DNA of 64,000 nt from Candidatus Obscuribacterales bacterium (GCA_019637435.1 JAHBVO010000006.1:605636-669635); one strand, 5' to 3'. Positions 1-9,067 are shown, numbered from the stretch's first letter. Made by a program: numbers and translations. Notes: generated from the letters alone by a model not told the origin.

Positions 1-181
1 ATAAAACGGGCTATCCGGAAGCTTTACATAACAACAATGCCAAGAGAAACTTGTCTCCAACTAGTCATCCTCTACGCTCGGTTTATGCGCGTGGATTATT
101 CAGCGGATATATGCTGAAAACTAGAGAACTCTTGACGAGTCCAGTATTTTCCCGCAAAAAATTTCAGATAGGTTTCAGACA
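1..181. other. Window edge, no gene recognised
   Basis: This stretch lies downstream of the minus-strand phosphoglycerate mutase gene. An open frame starting near base 51 runs into the antisense of that gene and looks non-coding. I see no convincing terminator, RNA or repeat here. Confidence 0.5.
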
Positions 182-1723
182 CTACCTGATTAGTGAAGAT
201 CCACTCATCTCAGGTGGCTTTTCCAGACCCATTATCTGCAAAACCGTCGGCGCAACATCAGCCAGACCGCCCTCGATAAGCTTAGCGCCGTTTTGCAATC
301 CGGCGAGATCATTCTTCTGAAAACTTGCCACTATAAACGGTACCGGATGACTTGTGTGCGCAGTGTGCGGTTCGCCCGTGACGTAATCGATCATCTGCTC
401 GACGTTGCCATGATCAGAAGTAATAAGCAGCGTGCCACTACTTTCCTTAGTCGCCTCGAGAAGCGCGCCGAACGCATCGTCCACGGAAGAGACCGCATCG
501 ACGGCTGCTTCCATGATTCCAGTGTGACCGACCATATCCGGATTGGCAAAGTTGAGAACCGTGAATGGGAAATTTCCGGACTTGATTGCCTTGATGCCCT
601 CTTCGCAGACTTCCGAAGTCTGCATTCTGGGCGCGAGATCGTAAGTCGCCACCTTCAACGAAGGTATCATCCGCCGCTCCTCACCTTCGACCGGTTGTTC
701 GCGACCGCCGTTCAAGAAGTATGTGACATGCGCGTACTTCTCTGTTTCCGCAGCGTGGAACTGACCGATATGGTGGCACGACAACAGTTCAGGCAAAGTC
801 ATAGAGATGTCCTGAGACGGAAGCGCTTCATTGTTGAACGCGACCGGCAAGTTCAAGCTGGCGTCATACTCCGTTAAACATACATAATGTATATTAGGCA
901 CCATCGGGCGCGCGAAGAATGAAAAATCAGCTTGCGTCAACGCACGGCTTATCTGCCTTACGCGGTCCGGACGGAAGTTGAAACAGATAACACTGTCACC
1001 ATCTTTGATGCGCCGATCGTTCACTATATAAGGACGGACAAACTCGTCATTTTCATTGCGCGCATATGCATCGTCGACAGCTGCGACTGCGCTTTCAATC
1101 GGTCGTCCGTCGCCGAGCACGAGCGCTCGCCAGTATTCCTCTATGCGTTCCCAACGATTATCGCGGTCCATTGCATAGTAGCGACCGCAGACTACACCTA
1201 TCTCGCCACGGTTTTTGAGCTTTTCTTCCAGCTCTCGCATAAAACGCCTGGCGGAACGCGGCGGTGTATCCCGACCATCGAGAATAGGATGGACAACGAA
1301 TTTGCTGATAGATGCACGAGAAGCAAGCTCGATCAGACCGTCAAGGTGATCCGGGCTCGAGTGAACACAACCGTCGCTCACCAGTCCGAAGACATGCAGA
1401 GTGCCACCCGTCTCGCGTACATGGTCGATAGCTCGCACTATGACTGGGTTTTTGAAAAAGGAATTGTCGCGGATTGTGTTTGAAATCAAAGTGAGTTTTT
1501 GCACAACCGTGCGACCGGCGCCGATCGTCAAATGCCCGACTTCTGAATTGCCCATCAAACCTGGAGGTAAACCGACTGCAAGCCCGGACGAGTCAAGCAA
1601 CGTGTTCGGAAAGTTCTCAAGGAGGTAATTATAGTTGGGCGTTTTCGTGGCAAGAATCGAATTGCCCTTCTTCTCCCGAGTTACTCCCCATCCATCTAAT
1701 ATAAGTAGAGTTACAGGTCCCAT
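182..1723 (-). CDS. gpmI: 2,3-bisphosphoglycerate-independent phosphoglycerate mutase
   Basis: This enzyme interconverts 3-phosphoglycerate and 2-phosphoglycerate in cytosolic glycolysis and gluconeogenesis, using two metal ions and a phosphoserine intermediate. The 513-residue length is normal for the family. The N terminus shows the metal-binding LILDGWG motif (Asp10). The nucleophile motif MGNSEVGH carries the catalytic serine near residue 60. The C-terminal half has the alkaline-phosphatase-like metal motif TSDHGN and a later HTSHPVPF segment. The ATG start gives the usual short N terminus before LILDGWG. The gene is divergent from the two-component genes on its right, with about 217 bases between them. 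No cofactor-dependent (gpmA-type) gene is visible nearby. Confidence 0.97.
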   Translation of the reverse strand: MGPVTLLILDGWGVTREKKGNSILATKTPNYNYLLENFPNTLLDSSGLAVGLPPGLMGNSEVGHLTIGAGRTVVQKLTLISNTIRDNSFFKNPVIVRAIDHVRETGGTLHVFGLVSDGCVHSSPDHLDGLIELASRASISKFVVHPILDGRDTPPRSARRFMRELEEKLKNRGEIGVVCGRYYAMDRDNRWERIEEYWRALVLGDGRPIESAVAAVDDAYARNENDEFVRPYIVNDRRIKDGDSVICFNFRPDRVRQISRALTQADFSFFARPMVPNIHYVCLTEYDASLNLPVAFNNEALPSQDISMTLPELLSCHHIGQFHAAETEKYAHVTYFLNGGREQPVEGEERRMIPSLKVATYDLAPRMQTSEVCEEGIKAIKSGNFPFTVLNFANPDMVGHTGIMEAAVDAVSSVDDAFGALLEATKESSGTLLITSDHGNVEQMIDYVTGEPHTAHTSHPVPFIVASFQKNDLAGLQNGAKLIEGGLADVAPTVLQIMGLEKPPEMSGSSLIR

Positions 1724-1940
1724 TACCGCCTCATGAAAAGCTCAGCACAAAACGCTGCATGAAATCGTATCGTGATTAGAATCGATTAGGTGTTTTTCAA
1801 CCGAGATCCTTAACTAAAGTGTCGAGCAATCTTCCGTCGGCGTTTCGTCAGCTGATTCGCGTTGCAGGTTAGCGTTCGATCAGCGTGCGGTTCTTTAGTG
1901 TTTCGTTTGCCTGGAAGGTAGTACAATCCGGCTCGTCAAC
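1724..1940. promoter_or_regulatory. Divergent intergenic region between gpmI and the PhoR-like kinase gene
   Basis: These 217 bases separate two divergently transcribed genes and must hold both promoters. A TACAAT hexamer lies at 1922-1927 just before the kinase gene, but I see no good -35 partner. I could not identify a clear Pho box. Confidence 0.35.
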
Positions 1941-2693
1941 TTGGATATATGGCTCGTGAATCAGGAAGCAAAAACGAGTGCCGCACAGGAAGCATCCTCG
2001 CCATCAGCGGATTCACCGCGGGAAGCAGGGCGTGATTCGGACTGGATTGCGGAAGTTTCGCACGAGCTGCGCCTGCCTATCGCCAATATAAAACTGCTGG
2101 TAGAGACGCTTCTCGACGGCGCGCACGAGGACCCGGCAACAGCAGTGCGTATGCTAGAGCGCACAAGACAGGAAGTAGAGCGGCTCGAGGCTCTGGTTGC
2201 CGATTTGATATCAATTGAGGAAGTAGCCGACAATCGCGACAACGTCAAGAAGCGCATGACACCACTGTCGGATGCGGCACGATACGCCATGGAGAGCGTT
2301 TCAAAAACAGCAGCGAAGAAGAACATTTCAGTGAAATCAGAGATCGCACCAGGGTTTCACGTCAATGCAAATCCAGACCAGCTCAACCAGGTGATGTTGA
2401 ACCTGGTCGAAAACGCCGTTAAATACACGCCCGCAGGCGGCGAAGTCGTGATCCGGTCCGGCGCGCGCGGCAGTTTTTCAGTCTCTGATACAGGGCTGGG
2501 AATTGCGGCGAGTGAAATTCCAAAAATCTTCAAACGTTTTTATCGAGTTGATCGAACCAGGGCACCAGGCTCTACGGGGCTCGGGCTCTCAATTGTGAAA
2601 CACATCGCGGACATGCACGGTGCTAAAATTAGCGTGCAGTCCGAAGAGTCAAAGGGCTCGACATTCATCCTCCTATTCCCGGAGGACACTTAG
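1941..2693 (+). CDS. Soluble PhoR-like sensor histidine kinase
   Basis: This is the sensor half of a two-component system that autophosphorylates on histidine and passes the phosphate to the regulator encoded 6 bases downstream. At 250 residues it has only a short polar N-terminal stretch followed by the kinase core. No transmembrane helix, PAS or HAMP domain is visible. The phosphorylated histidine sits in SHELRLPI near residue 41. The ATP-binding domain shows the N box (NLVENAVKYTP), the G1 box (DTGLGI), an F box (FKRFYRVDR) and the G2 box (GSTGLGLSIVKH). Together with the adjacent phoB-like and phoU genes this suggests phosphate signalling. Without an input domain, sensing may depend on PhoU or other partners; this is inference. 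The start is uncertain: TTG at 1941, or GTG at 1956, neither with a good ribosome binding site. Confidence 0.85.
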   Translation: MDIWLVNQEAKTSAAQEASSPSADSPREAGRDSDWIAEVSHELRLPIANIKLLVETLLDGAHEDPATAVRMLERTRQEVERLEALVADLISIEEVADNRDNVKKRMTPLSDAARYAMESVSKTAAKKNISVKSEIAPGFHVNANPDQLNQVMLNLVENAVKYTPAGGEVVIRSGARGSFSVSDTGLGIAASEIPKIFKRFYRVDRTRAPGSTGLGLSIVKHIADMHGAKISVQSEESKGSTFILLFPEDT

Positions 2694-2699
2694 GCAATT

Positions 2700-3521
2700 A
2701 TGACCAACAATCCAATTTCGAAGCCCAAACGAATCATGGTCGTAGACGACGATGCCACCATCGTTGAGACACTGGCGTATAACTTGAAACGTCACGGCTT
2801 CGAGGCCGTCTCTTTCTCTCGAGGAATGGAGGCGCTGTCGGGTCTCGATGACGCCGACGCCTGCTTGATTGTTTTAGACTGGATGTTACCTGACGTCACC
2901 GGTCCGGAAGTTGTAAAACTTATTCGTGAGCGCGGTTGCGAATTACCTGTGCTCATGCTGACCGGTCGCTCCAGCCCCAACGACATCGCCCATGGATTGT
3001 CGGCCGGCGCCGATGACTATCTGGCTAAACCATTCAGCACGATCGAGTTTATGGCGCGCATCCAGGCGTTGCTTCGACGCGCGAAAAAGGATCAGGGTGC
3101 ATCGGAAAACAAAATTACCATTGGCGACTTGATGCTCGATGAAAGCGCTCGGCGAGTCACTTTCAAAGGACAGCCCGTTGATCTCTCACCGAAAGAATTT
3201 TCTTTGCTCAAAGCTTTGATGAAAAACGCAGACAAGACAATGAGCACAGATGTGTTGTTAAACAAAGTATGGGGGTCGGATTATCAGGGCGATGTCAAAA
3301 CAGTCGCAGTGCACATGCGCTGGTTGAGACAAAAGCTAGAGAACGATCCGAAAAATCCAACGTTATTAGAGACCGTGCATCGCTCAGGATATCGGCTCAA
3401 CTCGCAACCTTCGGCAGCCCAGCCAACAGCCAGGCACGAATCAAAAGCGACTGAATCCGAGCACGGAAGCGGTCACGAAACCGGATCGAGTCATGGAATC
3501 GGTCACGGTCAGAGCCATTAG
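2700..3521 (+). CDS. PhoB-like OmpR-family response regulator with histidine-rich tail
   Basis: This DNA-binding response regulator is the likely partner of the preceding kinase. The receiver domain covers about residues 11-125, with acidic pocket Asp16/Asp17, phosphoacceptor Asp60 in LDWMLPD and the conserved lysine in LAKPF. The winged-helix OmpR/PhoB output domain follows (about 140-235) with LSPKEFSLLKALM and a recognition-helix segment VAVHMRWLRQKLE. After the usual end of the family comes an extra tail of about 35 residues rich in His, Gly, Ser and Glu (GSGHETGSSHGIGHGQSH), which could bind metal or be an unstructured extension. Position between the kinase and phoU argues for phosphate control, but the targets cannot be read from the sequence. 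Confidence 0.9.
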   Translation: MTNNPISKPKRIMVVDDDATIVETLAYNLKRHGFEAVSFSRGMEALSGLDDADACLIVLDWMLPDVTGPEVVKLIRERGCELPVLMLTGRSSPNDIAHGLSAGADDYLAKPFSTIEFMARIQALLRRAKKDQGASENKITIGDLMLDESARRVTFKGQPVDLSPKEFSLLKALMKNADKTMSTDVLLNKVWGSDYQGDVKTVAVHMRWLRQKLENDPKNPTLLETVHRSGYRLNSQPSAAQPTARHESKATESEHGSGHETGSSHGIGHGQSH

Positions 3522-3538
3522 AGGAGAAGGAGATAAAG

Positions 3539-4207
3539 GTGAAAACTGAAGCGCTTACCTTATTGAAAGAGGAAGTTCTCTCGATGGGACGAGGGGTCGA
3601 ATCGACCGTTCAGGAACTCACGCGCATGCTCAAGAAAGATCCGGCAGCCAGCCTTGAACGCATGGAAGATGGCGAGGAGACAATCAACAGACAGTGCATG
3701 GAAATTGAAGAGCATTGTCTTGAATTGCTTGTCGAAAGAGACAAAGAAGAGATGAACGAACGCGATATCCGCAGCCTGGTGAGCACGATCTTGATTGCTA
3801 CCAAACTCGAGCGCATGGCAGACCATGCCATTCGTATAGCCAAAGTCGCTGACTGGGCGCGTGAAGAAGAAATCGACGTGCCGGAAGAATTGATCGAAAT
3901 GTCGCAGACCGTTGGACATATGGTGCAAGAAACCTTGTTGGTGTTTCTAAGCGACGCACCAGACAAAGCGATCGAAGTAATGCGCCGCGACAATGCGGTC
4001 AACTATCTGCACGATGTTTTGTCAAAACGATTGCTTTCGAACTTGGGCGAACAGGACACGCAACAGGCGCAGATGCGCATGCAGTTTCTCTTCTGCACAC
4101 GTTTCCTGGAGCGCATGGGTGATGCGTGCGGGTCGATTGCTAAGCGAGTCTATTTCATAGCCACCGGCAAACGTCTCAAAGCCGCAGCAACAAAGGTGGA
4201 GACATAA
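3539..4207 (+). CDS. phoU: Phosphate signalling protein PhoU
   Basis: PhoU proteins are cytosolic two-repeat helical bundles that connect the Pst phosphate transporter to the PhoR kinase and hold the regulon off when phosphate is plentiful. At 222 residues the length fits the family. Each half shows the metal-site-type signature: ATKLERMADHAIRIAK in the first repeat and CTRFLERMGDACGSIAKR in the second. The GTG start at 3539 is set by a strong ribosome binding site (GGAGAAGGAG) just upstream. The gene follows the regulator by 17 bases and is followed by holA after 1 base, so these genes probably form one transcript. No pstSCAB genes are in the window. Confidence 0.92.
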   Translation: MKTEALTLLKEEVLSMGRGVESTVQELTRMLKKDPAASLERMEDGEETINRQCMEIEEHCLELLVERDKEEMNERDIRSLVSTILIATKLERMADHAIRIAKVADWAREEEIDVPEELIEMSQTVGHMVQETLLVFLSDAPDKAIEVMRRDNAVNYLHDVLSKRLLSNLGEQDTQQAQMRMQFLFCTRFLERMGDACGSIAKRVYFIATGKRLKAAATKVET

Positions 4208-4208
4208 T

Positions 4209-5258
4209 ATGTCACCAGTGATGGTACTAGCCGGAGACGAGGATTTTGAACTCTACCGCCGGCTTGCAAAATTGAAAGATTCACTTCTGGATCCGGCTTT
4301 TGCGTCGTTCAACTTCGCTCGTTTTGAAACGCCATCAATCACCGACGTTCTCGATAACGCGCTCACCGTCCCGTTCGGTCCTGGCAATAAAGTCGTAATT
4401 TTCGACAAATGCGATTTCTTTACCCGCAAATCTGCAGGAAAAGGAAAAGACAAATCCGATTCCGGAAGCGCCACTCAAAAGCAACTCGATAGCCTTGATG
4501 ATTCGCTCGGCTCTGTGCATCCAAATACGTATTTGATTTTCGCCTGCCCTTTCAATTTCGACTCAAATTTGAAGATGTCGAAAATAATGCTGAAACACGC
4601 AAAACCAGAAGAGTTTCCAAAGGCGAAATACTACATCGGCTCCCCGAATCCGAAGCTGGAAACCTGGGTTCGCAAAGAAGCCAAAGCGAAGGGCGCCACT
4701 ATCGACGATACCGCCATTGCATACTTGCTTGATGGAACAGAAGCAAACTTACGCCAGATTTATTCGGAAATTGATAAAGCAGCGACGTACATAATGCCGA
4801 AAACCCACATCACTTATGATGTGGTGGTCGAGATGAGCCCGCATCACTCGCACGTTTTCACGCTTCTCGATCACTGGTTGGAGGGCCGCGCCTCGAGCGC
4901 GCTCGACAGCGCGATCGAACTACTGTCGCGCCAGCCCGCGCTAAAAGTTATCGCCACGTTGCAGACATTCCTCAGTCGCTGGATCGAGATGAAGGTAATT
5001 TGCGAGCAAGCAAATGCCAAACTGCCATTCGCACCCGGCGTACAAAGACGCGAGCTTCCGTTTCCGGAGCAGCTGAAGCGCGTGGCGTCGGAGATGAAGA
5101 CTCAACCGTTCCTTATCGAAAAAGATTTGAAGCGACTGCGCACTCACAGTTCCGCTTATCTCATTAAGAAACGCCGCCAACTCACGAACTTCGAATTCCT
5201 CGTCAAGAGCGGCCGCCTCAACGAAAAAAACGCCCTGGAATTATTCATCGCCAGCTAA
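4209..5258 (+). CDS. holA: DNA polymerase III delta subunit
   Basis: The delta subunit opens the beta sliding clamp as part of the clamp loader during chromosome replication. The 349-residue length and three-domain pattern match HolA. The N terminus (VMVLAGDEDFELYRRLAKLK) resembles the start of the family's AAA-like domain. It is followed by a region on managing the DNA-binding partner (TYLIFACPF) and a helical C-terminal collar domain with LDGTEANLRQIYSEIDKAATY. A low-complexity lysine/serine insertion sits near residue 75. The ATG start lies 1 base after the phoU stop, suggesting coupling. Placement behind phosphate-signalling genes is likely chance operon packing, not functional linkage. 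Confidence 0.82.
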   Translation: MSPVMVLAGDEDFELYRRLAKLKDSLLDPAFASFNFARFETPSITDVLDNALTVPFGPGNKVVIFDKCDFFTRKSAGKGKDKSDSGSATQKQLDSLDDSLGSVHPNTYLIFACPFNFDSNLKMSKIMLKHAKPEEFPKAKYYIGSPNPKLETWVRKEAKAKGATIDDTAIAYLLDGTEANLRQIYSEIDKAATYIMPKTHITYDVVVEMSPHHSHVFTLLDHWLEGRASSALDSAIELLSRQPALKVIATLQTFLSRWIEMKVICEQANAKLPFAPGVQRRELPFPEQLKRVASEMKTQPFLIEKDLKRLRTHSSAYLIKKRRQLTNFEFLVKSGRLNEKNALELFIAS

Positions 5259-5268
5259 TTTCGAAGCA

Positions 5269-5290
5269 GACGCTTTTTTGAAAAAGCGTC
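5269..5290. other. Perfect inverted repeat after holA
   Basis: A 10-base stem GACGCTTTTT / AAAAAGCGTC with a 2-base loop lies 11 bases after the holA stop. There is no T-run after it on the plus strand, so it is a weak terminator candidate. It may attenuate or process the transcript before the next gene. Confidence 0.45.
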
Positions 5291-5381
5291 GTAGTCAGAT
5301 AGACATCGCACCGAGGTGCACAACTTTTTAGGTCAGGATATACTGTGTTCAGGCAACTCCAAGACACTGAGAGAGGAAACC

Positions 5382-6107
5382 ATGCCAGACACAAGATATG
5401 TTCTCGATGACATGACGGTCAAAGACACCTGGCGAATTTTTCGTATGATGGCTGAGATGGTCGAGGGCTTCGAGGAACTATCAAAGATAGGTCCGGCGGT
5501 TTCTATTTTCGGAAGTGCCCGATGCAAGCCGTCCGACCCTGAGTATCTGCTGGCGGAAACCATCGCCAGGAAATTAGCGGAGCGCGGTTTCGCTGTCATC
5601 ACCGGCGGTGGTCCGGGTGTGATGGAGGGCGGCAACAAGGGTGCCATCGCGGCCGGTGGCACGTCCGTTGGACTTAACATCCAACTTCCCCGCGAGCAGG
5701 CGCCCAACCCCTATCAGACAGTCTCTGTTGACTTCCGCTATTTCTTCGTACGAAAACTCATGTTCGTAAAATACGCGGTTGCATTCATCATTATGCCAGG
5801 AGGCTATGGAAGTCTCGACGAACTGTTCGAGGCTCTCACCCTGATTCAAACTAACAGGATAAAACGCTTTCCGCTTTTCCTCGTCGACTCGACCTTTTGG
5901 AAACCAATGCTGGACTGGATTCGCGAAGGTCCCGTCAAACGCGGTTTTATCGCGGAATCAGAGCTGGACTTAATCACTCTCGTTGACGATCCGGATGAAC
6001 TCGTCGCCCAGATTGTCTGGTGCGAAGAAGAGAAGTGCTATCTAAATCCGGATGGTTTGATGGCTCATCCCAGCCGTAAGCTGCCGAAGCCCGACACTGA
6101 AATATGA
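5382..6107 (+). CDS. LOG-family (TIGR00730-type) nucleotide-processing protein
   Basis: Members of this Rossmann-fold family hydrolyse nucleoside 5'-monophosphates, releasing the base; plant and bacterial LOG proteins make active cytokinins this way. Other members have unknown substrates. The 241-residue protein shows the nucleotide-binding glycine-rich TGGGPGVMEGGNKGA (about 75-89) and the family signature PGGYGSLDE (139-147), a close variant of PGGxGTxxE. The start at 5382 is chosen because GAGAGGAAAC precedes it. An in-frame ATG 66 bases upstream lacks a ribosome binding site. The 3' end overlaps the rtcA start by 4 bases (ATGA), so the two are translationally coupled. The old label lysine decarboxylase should not be used. 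Confidence 0.88.
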   Translation: MPDTRYVLDDMTVKDTWRIFRMMAEMVEGFEELSKIGPAVSIFGSARCKPSDPEYLLAETIARKLAERGFAVITGGGPGVMEGGNKGAIAAGGTSVGLNIQLPREQAPNPYQTVSVDFRYFFVRKLMFVKYAVAFIIMPGGYGSLDELFEALTLIQTNRIKRFPLFLVDSTFWKPMLDWIREGPVKRGFIAESELDLITLVDDPDELVAQIVWCEEEKCYLNPDGLMAHPSRKLPKPDTEI

Positions 6108-7120
6108 TCGAAATAGACGGAAGCCTCGGTGAGGGTGGCGGACAAATCGTCCGCTCGTCTCTCGCGCTGTCCATTATTACCGGCAAACCTTTCCGCATAA
6201 GACAAGTACGCGCCAATCGGTCAAAACCAGGTCTGTTGAATCAGCACCTGACGGCGGTCAATGCCGCGGTGAAGATATCCGGCGCCGACACCAGCGGAGT
6301 TAAGCTCGGATCAACGAATTTCACTTTTTCGCCTGGTCCTTGCGTACCTGGCGATTACACTTTCTCCATCGGCACCGCTGGCAGTACCACGCTCGTATTT
6401 CAAACTGTTTTGCCGCCCTTGATGATAGCGAACTCGGCGAGTTCAATAACCCTCGATGGTGGCACTCACAACCCGATGGCGCCACCATTCGAATTTCTGC
6501 GCGACACATTCCTTCCAGCACTTCAAGAGATGGGCGTAAGTGTCAAAGCGAATTTAAAACGCTACGGTTTCTACCCCAAAGGCGGCGGCACTCTGCATTT
6601 CGAAATTCAGCCAGCGGAGACAATGGCGCCAATTCATTTGGGCGAAAAGGGTGGTATCAAATCTATTAACGCCCAGGCTCTTGTAGTCAAGCTTCCGGAA
6701 GACATCGGTCACCGTGAGTTGAAAACGCTGAAGGCGAAGCTTTCACGACTGGACCACGCGAAAGTAACAGCGGTGAATGAAGGCGTTTCACAAGGCAACG
6801 TCGTGATAGTGCAAGTGAAAACCGGTGCACTCACGGAAACCATCACCGCAATTGGTGAACGCGGCTTGAAGGCTGAACTGGTCGCTGACGCAGCTGCGCT
6901 TGAAACCAATCAATATTTATCAAATAGCGCCGCGGTCGGGGAGCATCTAGCCGATCAACTTTTGATTCCAATGGCCCTTGCCGGTGAAGGTTCTTTCATA
7001 ACTTCCGTTCTCTCGAGCCACACCACAACTAACATTGATGTGATCCAAAGATTTCTCGATATCAATATCAAAACAAAACAGCTCGGCGATTCACAATGGA
7101 AGATCGAAGTATTCAAGTAG
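6104..7120 (+). CDS. rtcA: RNA 3'-terminal phosphate cyclase
   Basis: RtcA converts a 3'-phosphate at an RNA end to a 2',3'-cyclic phosphate using ATP through a covalent AMP-histidine intermediate. The 338 residues match the family length. Visible signatures are IDGSLGEGGGQIVRSSLALS at the N terminus, a RANRSKPGLLNQHLTAV segment, the central GTHNPMAPPFEF motif and YGFYPKGGG. Near the C terminus, VGEHLADQLLIPMAL contains the histidine expected to be adenylylated. The start overlaps the LOG-family stop by 4 bases. No rtcB ligase or RtcR regulator is visible, so the usual RNA-repair operon is not present here. Confidence 0.93.
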   Translation: MIEIDGSLGEGGGQIVRSSLALSIITGKPFRIRQVRANRSKPGLLNQHLTAVNAAVKISGADTSGVKLGSTNFTFSPGPCVPGDYTFSIGTAGSTTLVFQTVLPPLMIANSASSITLDGGTHNPMAPPFEFLRDTFLPALQEMGVSVKANLKRYGFYPKGGGTLHFEIQPAETMAPIHLGEKGGIKSINAQALVVKLPEDIGHRELKTLKAKLSRLDHAKVTAVNEGVSQGNVVIVQVKTGALTETITAIGERGLKAELVADAAALETNQYLSNSAAVGEHLADQLLIPMALAGEGSFITSVLSSHTTTNIDVIQRFLDINIKTKQLGDSQWKIEVFK

Positions 7121-7271
7121 TGAGATCACATTAAAAACCGCTCAGCATCTATGATTTCGTACATCTTCGTTACATCGCTATTAAGGATTTTGGTAAAAAT
7201 TTCGGTTTCTTCTTAACTCATACATACAATGTTCTTTCGATCAGGTGTCAGACCGCCGGAGGAAACAGGCT
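7121..7271. promoter_or_regulatory. Region ahead of the etfBA operon
   Basis: These bases separate rtcA from the electron-transfer genes. A TACAAT hexamer at 7225-7230 could be a -10 element, with only a weak -35 (TTCGGT) about 18 bases upstream. The sequence GGAGGAAA at 7258-7265 is a strong ribosome binding site that decides the etfB start at 7272. Confidence 0.4.
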
Positions 7272-8054
7272 TTGAAGATCGCAGTATGTGTGAAATCAGT
7301 CCCCGATACGGAAACAAAAATCAGCATCGCAGCGGACAAAAAGAACATCGAATTGAACGGTGTACGTTTTATCACCAGCCCCTTTGATGAATTCGCAATC
7401 GAAGAAGCTATCAAGCTCAAAGAGAAAAACGGTGGAGAAACCGTCGCCATCTCTGTCGGCGGCAAAGAAGTAACTGACGTTTTGAGAGACAGCCTGGCGC
7501 GCGGCATCGACTCAGCAGTTCATGTTGACGATCCGGACCTGACCTGGCTCGACCCCCTCAGCACAGCAAAAGTTCTTGCTGCTGCCATCAAAGATGGTGG
7601 CTACGACGTTGTGCTCTGCGGACAGCAAGGTGTCGGCGGCGACAACTCGCAGGTCCCCTCGATTCTCGCTGAGCTTCTCAACATTCCACAAGTCACCCTG
7701 GTAGTGAAACTTGAAATCGACGGCACAAAATTCAGAGCGGAGCGTGAAATCGAAGGCGCTCACGAATTCGTAGAAGGCTCACTACCGGCTGTATTCAGCG
7801 CCCAGAAAGGTTTGAACGAGCCCCGCTACCCCTCCATCAAAGGCGTAATGGCAGCTCGCAGAAAAGAGATCGCAGTAAAAAATGCTGAAGCTCTCGGCAT
7901 CAAAGGCACTGTCGGCGGTGACAATCGCAAAGTCGTCATCAAAGAAATGACGTTGCCGCCGGACAGAGGTCAAGGACGCCGTCTCGAAGGCGATGTTGAC
8001 GCCCAAGTCAAAACGCTCGTAGACCTGCTTCGCAAAGAAGCACACGTTATCTAA
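7272..8054 (+). CDS. etfB: Electron transfer flavoprotein beta subunit
   Basis: ETF beta binds AMP and pairs with ETF alpha to carry electrons from acyl-CoA and related dehydrogenases to the quinone pool. The protein is 260 residues from the TTG start chosen here. It begins MKIAVCVKSVPDTETKI, the classic family start, and the TTG lies 6 bases after a strong GGAGGAAA site. A GTG further up (7245) would add nine basic residues and has no ribosome binding site. The family's VLCGQQGVGGDNSQVPSILAELL segment and the ADP-domain-type signature RYPSIKGVMAARRKEI are present. etfA follows after 32 bases in the same direction. Confidence 0.93.
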   Translation: MKIAVCVKSVPDTETKISIAADKKNIELNGVRFITSPFDEFAIEEAIKLKEKNGGETVAISVGGKEVTDVLRDSLARGIDSAVHVDDPDLTWLDPLSTAKVLAAAIKDGGYDVVLCGQQGVGGDNSQVPSILAELLNIPQVTLVVKLEIDGTKFRAEREIEGAHEFVEGSLPAVFSAQKGLNEPRYPSIKGVMAARRKEIAVKNAEALGIKGTVGGDNRKVVIKEMTLPPDRGQGRRLEGDVDAQVKTLVDLLRKEAHVI

Positions 8055-8086
8055 TTGCCGTCGCCAAGAAATTCAGGAGATAAAAA

Positions 8087-9067
8087 ATGAGTCAAGGTAT
8101 TCTGGTTTTCATCGAACAACGCAACGGTCAAATCCGCAAAGCAAGTCTGGAAGCCCTTTGTGAAGCACAAAAGCACGCTGGACTTTCAGGTGGCAGCGTC
8201 ACCGCTCTCATCATCGGCGAAAACGTCAAAGGTTTGACAGCCGAAGTAGGCAAGTACAATCCAACAAAAATTCTGGTAGCGGACGGCGCCGAATTCGGCT
8301 CCTACTCAGCAGAAGCTTACACAGAAGCATTGGCCGAGGCTGTTAAGAAAACCGACCCGCGTTTCGTCTTCGCAGCGCAAACCGCAATGGCAAGAGATTT
8401 CCTCCCGCGCGCAGCAGCACGTTGCGACGCACCGGTAATCTCTGACGTCATGAGCTTCATCGTTGATGGCGACAAACTCGGACCGGTCCGTCCCATGTAC
8501 TCGGGCAAGTGCTTCGGACAATACGAAATCAACAGCCCGCTTGCTTTCATTACAGTCCGCCCTAACGTGTTCCCAGTCTCAGCGCCTGACGCCTCAGCCG
8601 CACCAGCCGTCGAAGACCTGGCAATCAAGCCCGAAAACATCAGAGCGAAAGTTGTCGAAACCCACAAATCCGAAGGTTCCAAAATCGAACTCAGCGAAGC
8701 TTCGATTGTCGTCGCAGGCGGTCGTGGCATCAAAGGTCCGGAAAACTGGGGCGTGCTCGAAGAGCTCTGCGACGCGCTCGGCGCAGCGCTAGCAGCATCG
8801 CGTGCGGTAGTTGACGCCGGATGGATCGACCACCAACATCAGGTCGGACAAACAGGTAAGGTAGTCAGCCCGCAACTCTACATCGCTTGCGGAATCTCCG
8901 GCGCGATTCAACACCTCGCCGGTATGTCTTCATCCAAAGTGATTGTCGCAATCAACAAAGATGCTGAAGCTCCGATCTTCAAACACGCCACCTACGGTGT
9001 GGTTGGTGATATCTTCGAGGTTGTGCCGAAACTCACAGCCGAGATCAAGAATCTCCAGAACAACTAA
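8087..9067 (+). CDS. etfA: Electron transfer flavoprotein alpha subunit
   Basis: ETF alpha carries the FAD of the heterodimer. The protein has 326 residues, a normal length. The N-terminal domain shows the usual ETF fold pattern (ILVFIEQRNGQIRKASLEALCEA). The C-terminal FAD-binding domain carries VVAGGRGIKGPENW, GAALAASRAVVDAGWI, the signature QVGQTGKVVSPQLYIACGIS, and the terminal FAD contact VAINKDAEAPIFKHATYGVVGD. A good ribosome binding site (AGGAGATAAAAA) precedes the ATG. The gene closes the operon, with a strong hairpin terminator about 75 bases downstream. No electron-bifurcating dehydrogenase or ETF-QO gene is in the window. Confidence 0.95.
   Translation: MSQGILVFIEQRNGQIRKASLEALCEAQKHAGLSGGSVTALIIGENVKGLTAEVGKYNPTKILVADGAEFGSYSAEAYTEALAEAVKKTDPRFVFAAQTAMARDFLPRAAARCDAPVISDVMSFIVDGDKLGPVRPMYSGKCFGQYEINSPLAFITVRPNVFPVSAPDASAAPAVEDLAIKPENIRAKVVETHKSEGSKIELSEASIVVAGGRGIKGPENWGVLEELCDALGAALAASRAVVDAGWIDHQHQVGQTGKVVSPQLYIACGISGAIQHLAGMSSSKVIVAINKDAEAPIFKHATYGVVGDIFEVVPKLTAEIKNLQNN

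Noticed and set aside
51..320. 89-codon plus-strand frame at the left edge
   Set aside because: It runs into the antisense of gpmI, has no recognisable features and no convincing ribosome binding site.
5316..5381. N-terminal extension of the LOG-family protein
   Set aside because: The internal ATG at 5,382 has a good ribosome binding site and matches the family's usual start; the extension has neither.
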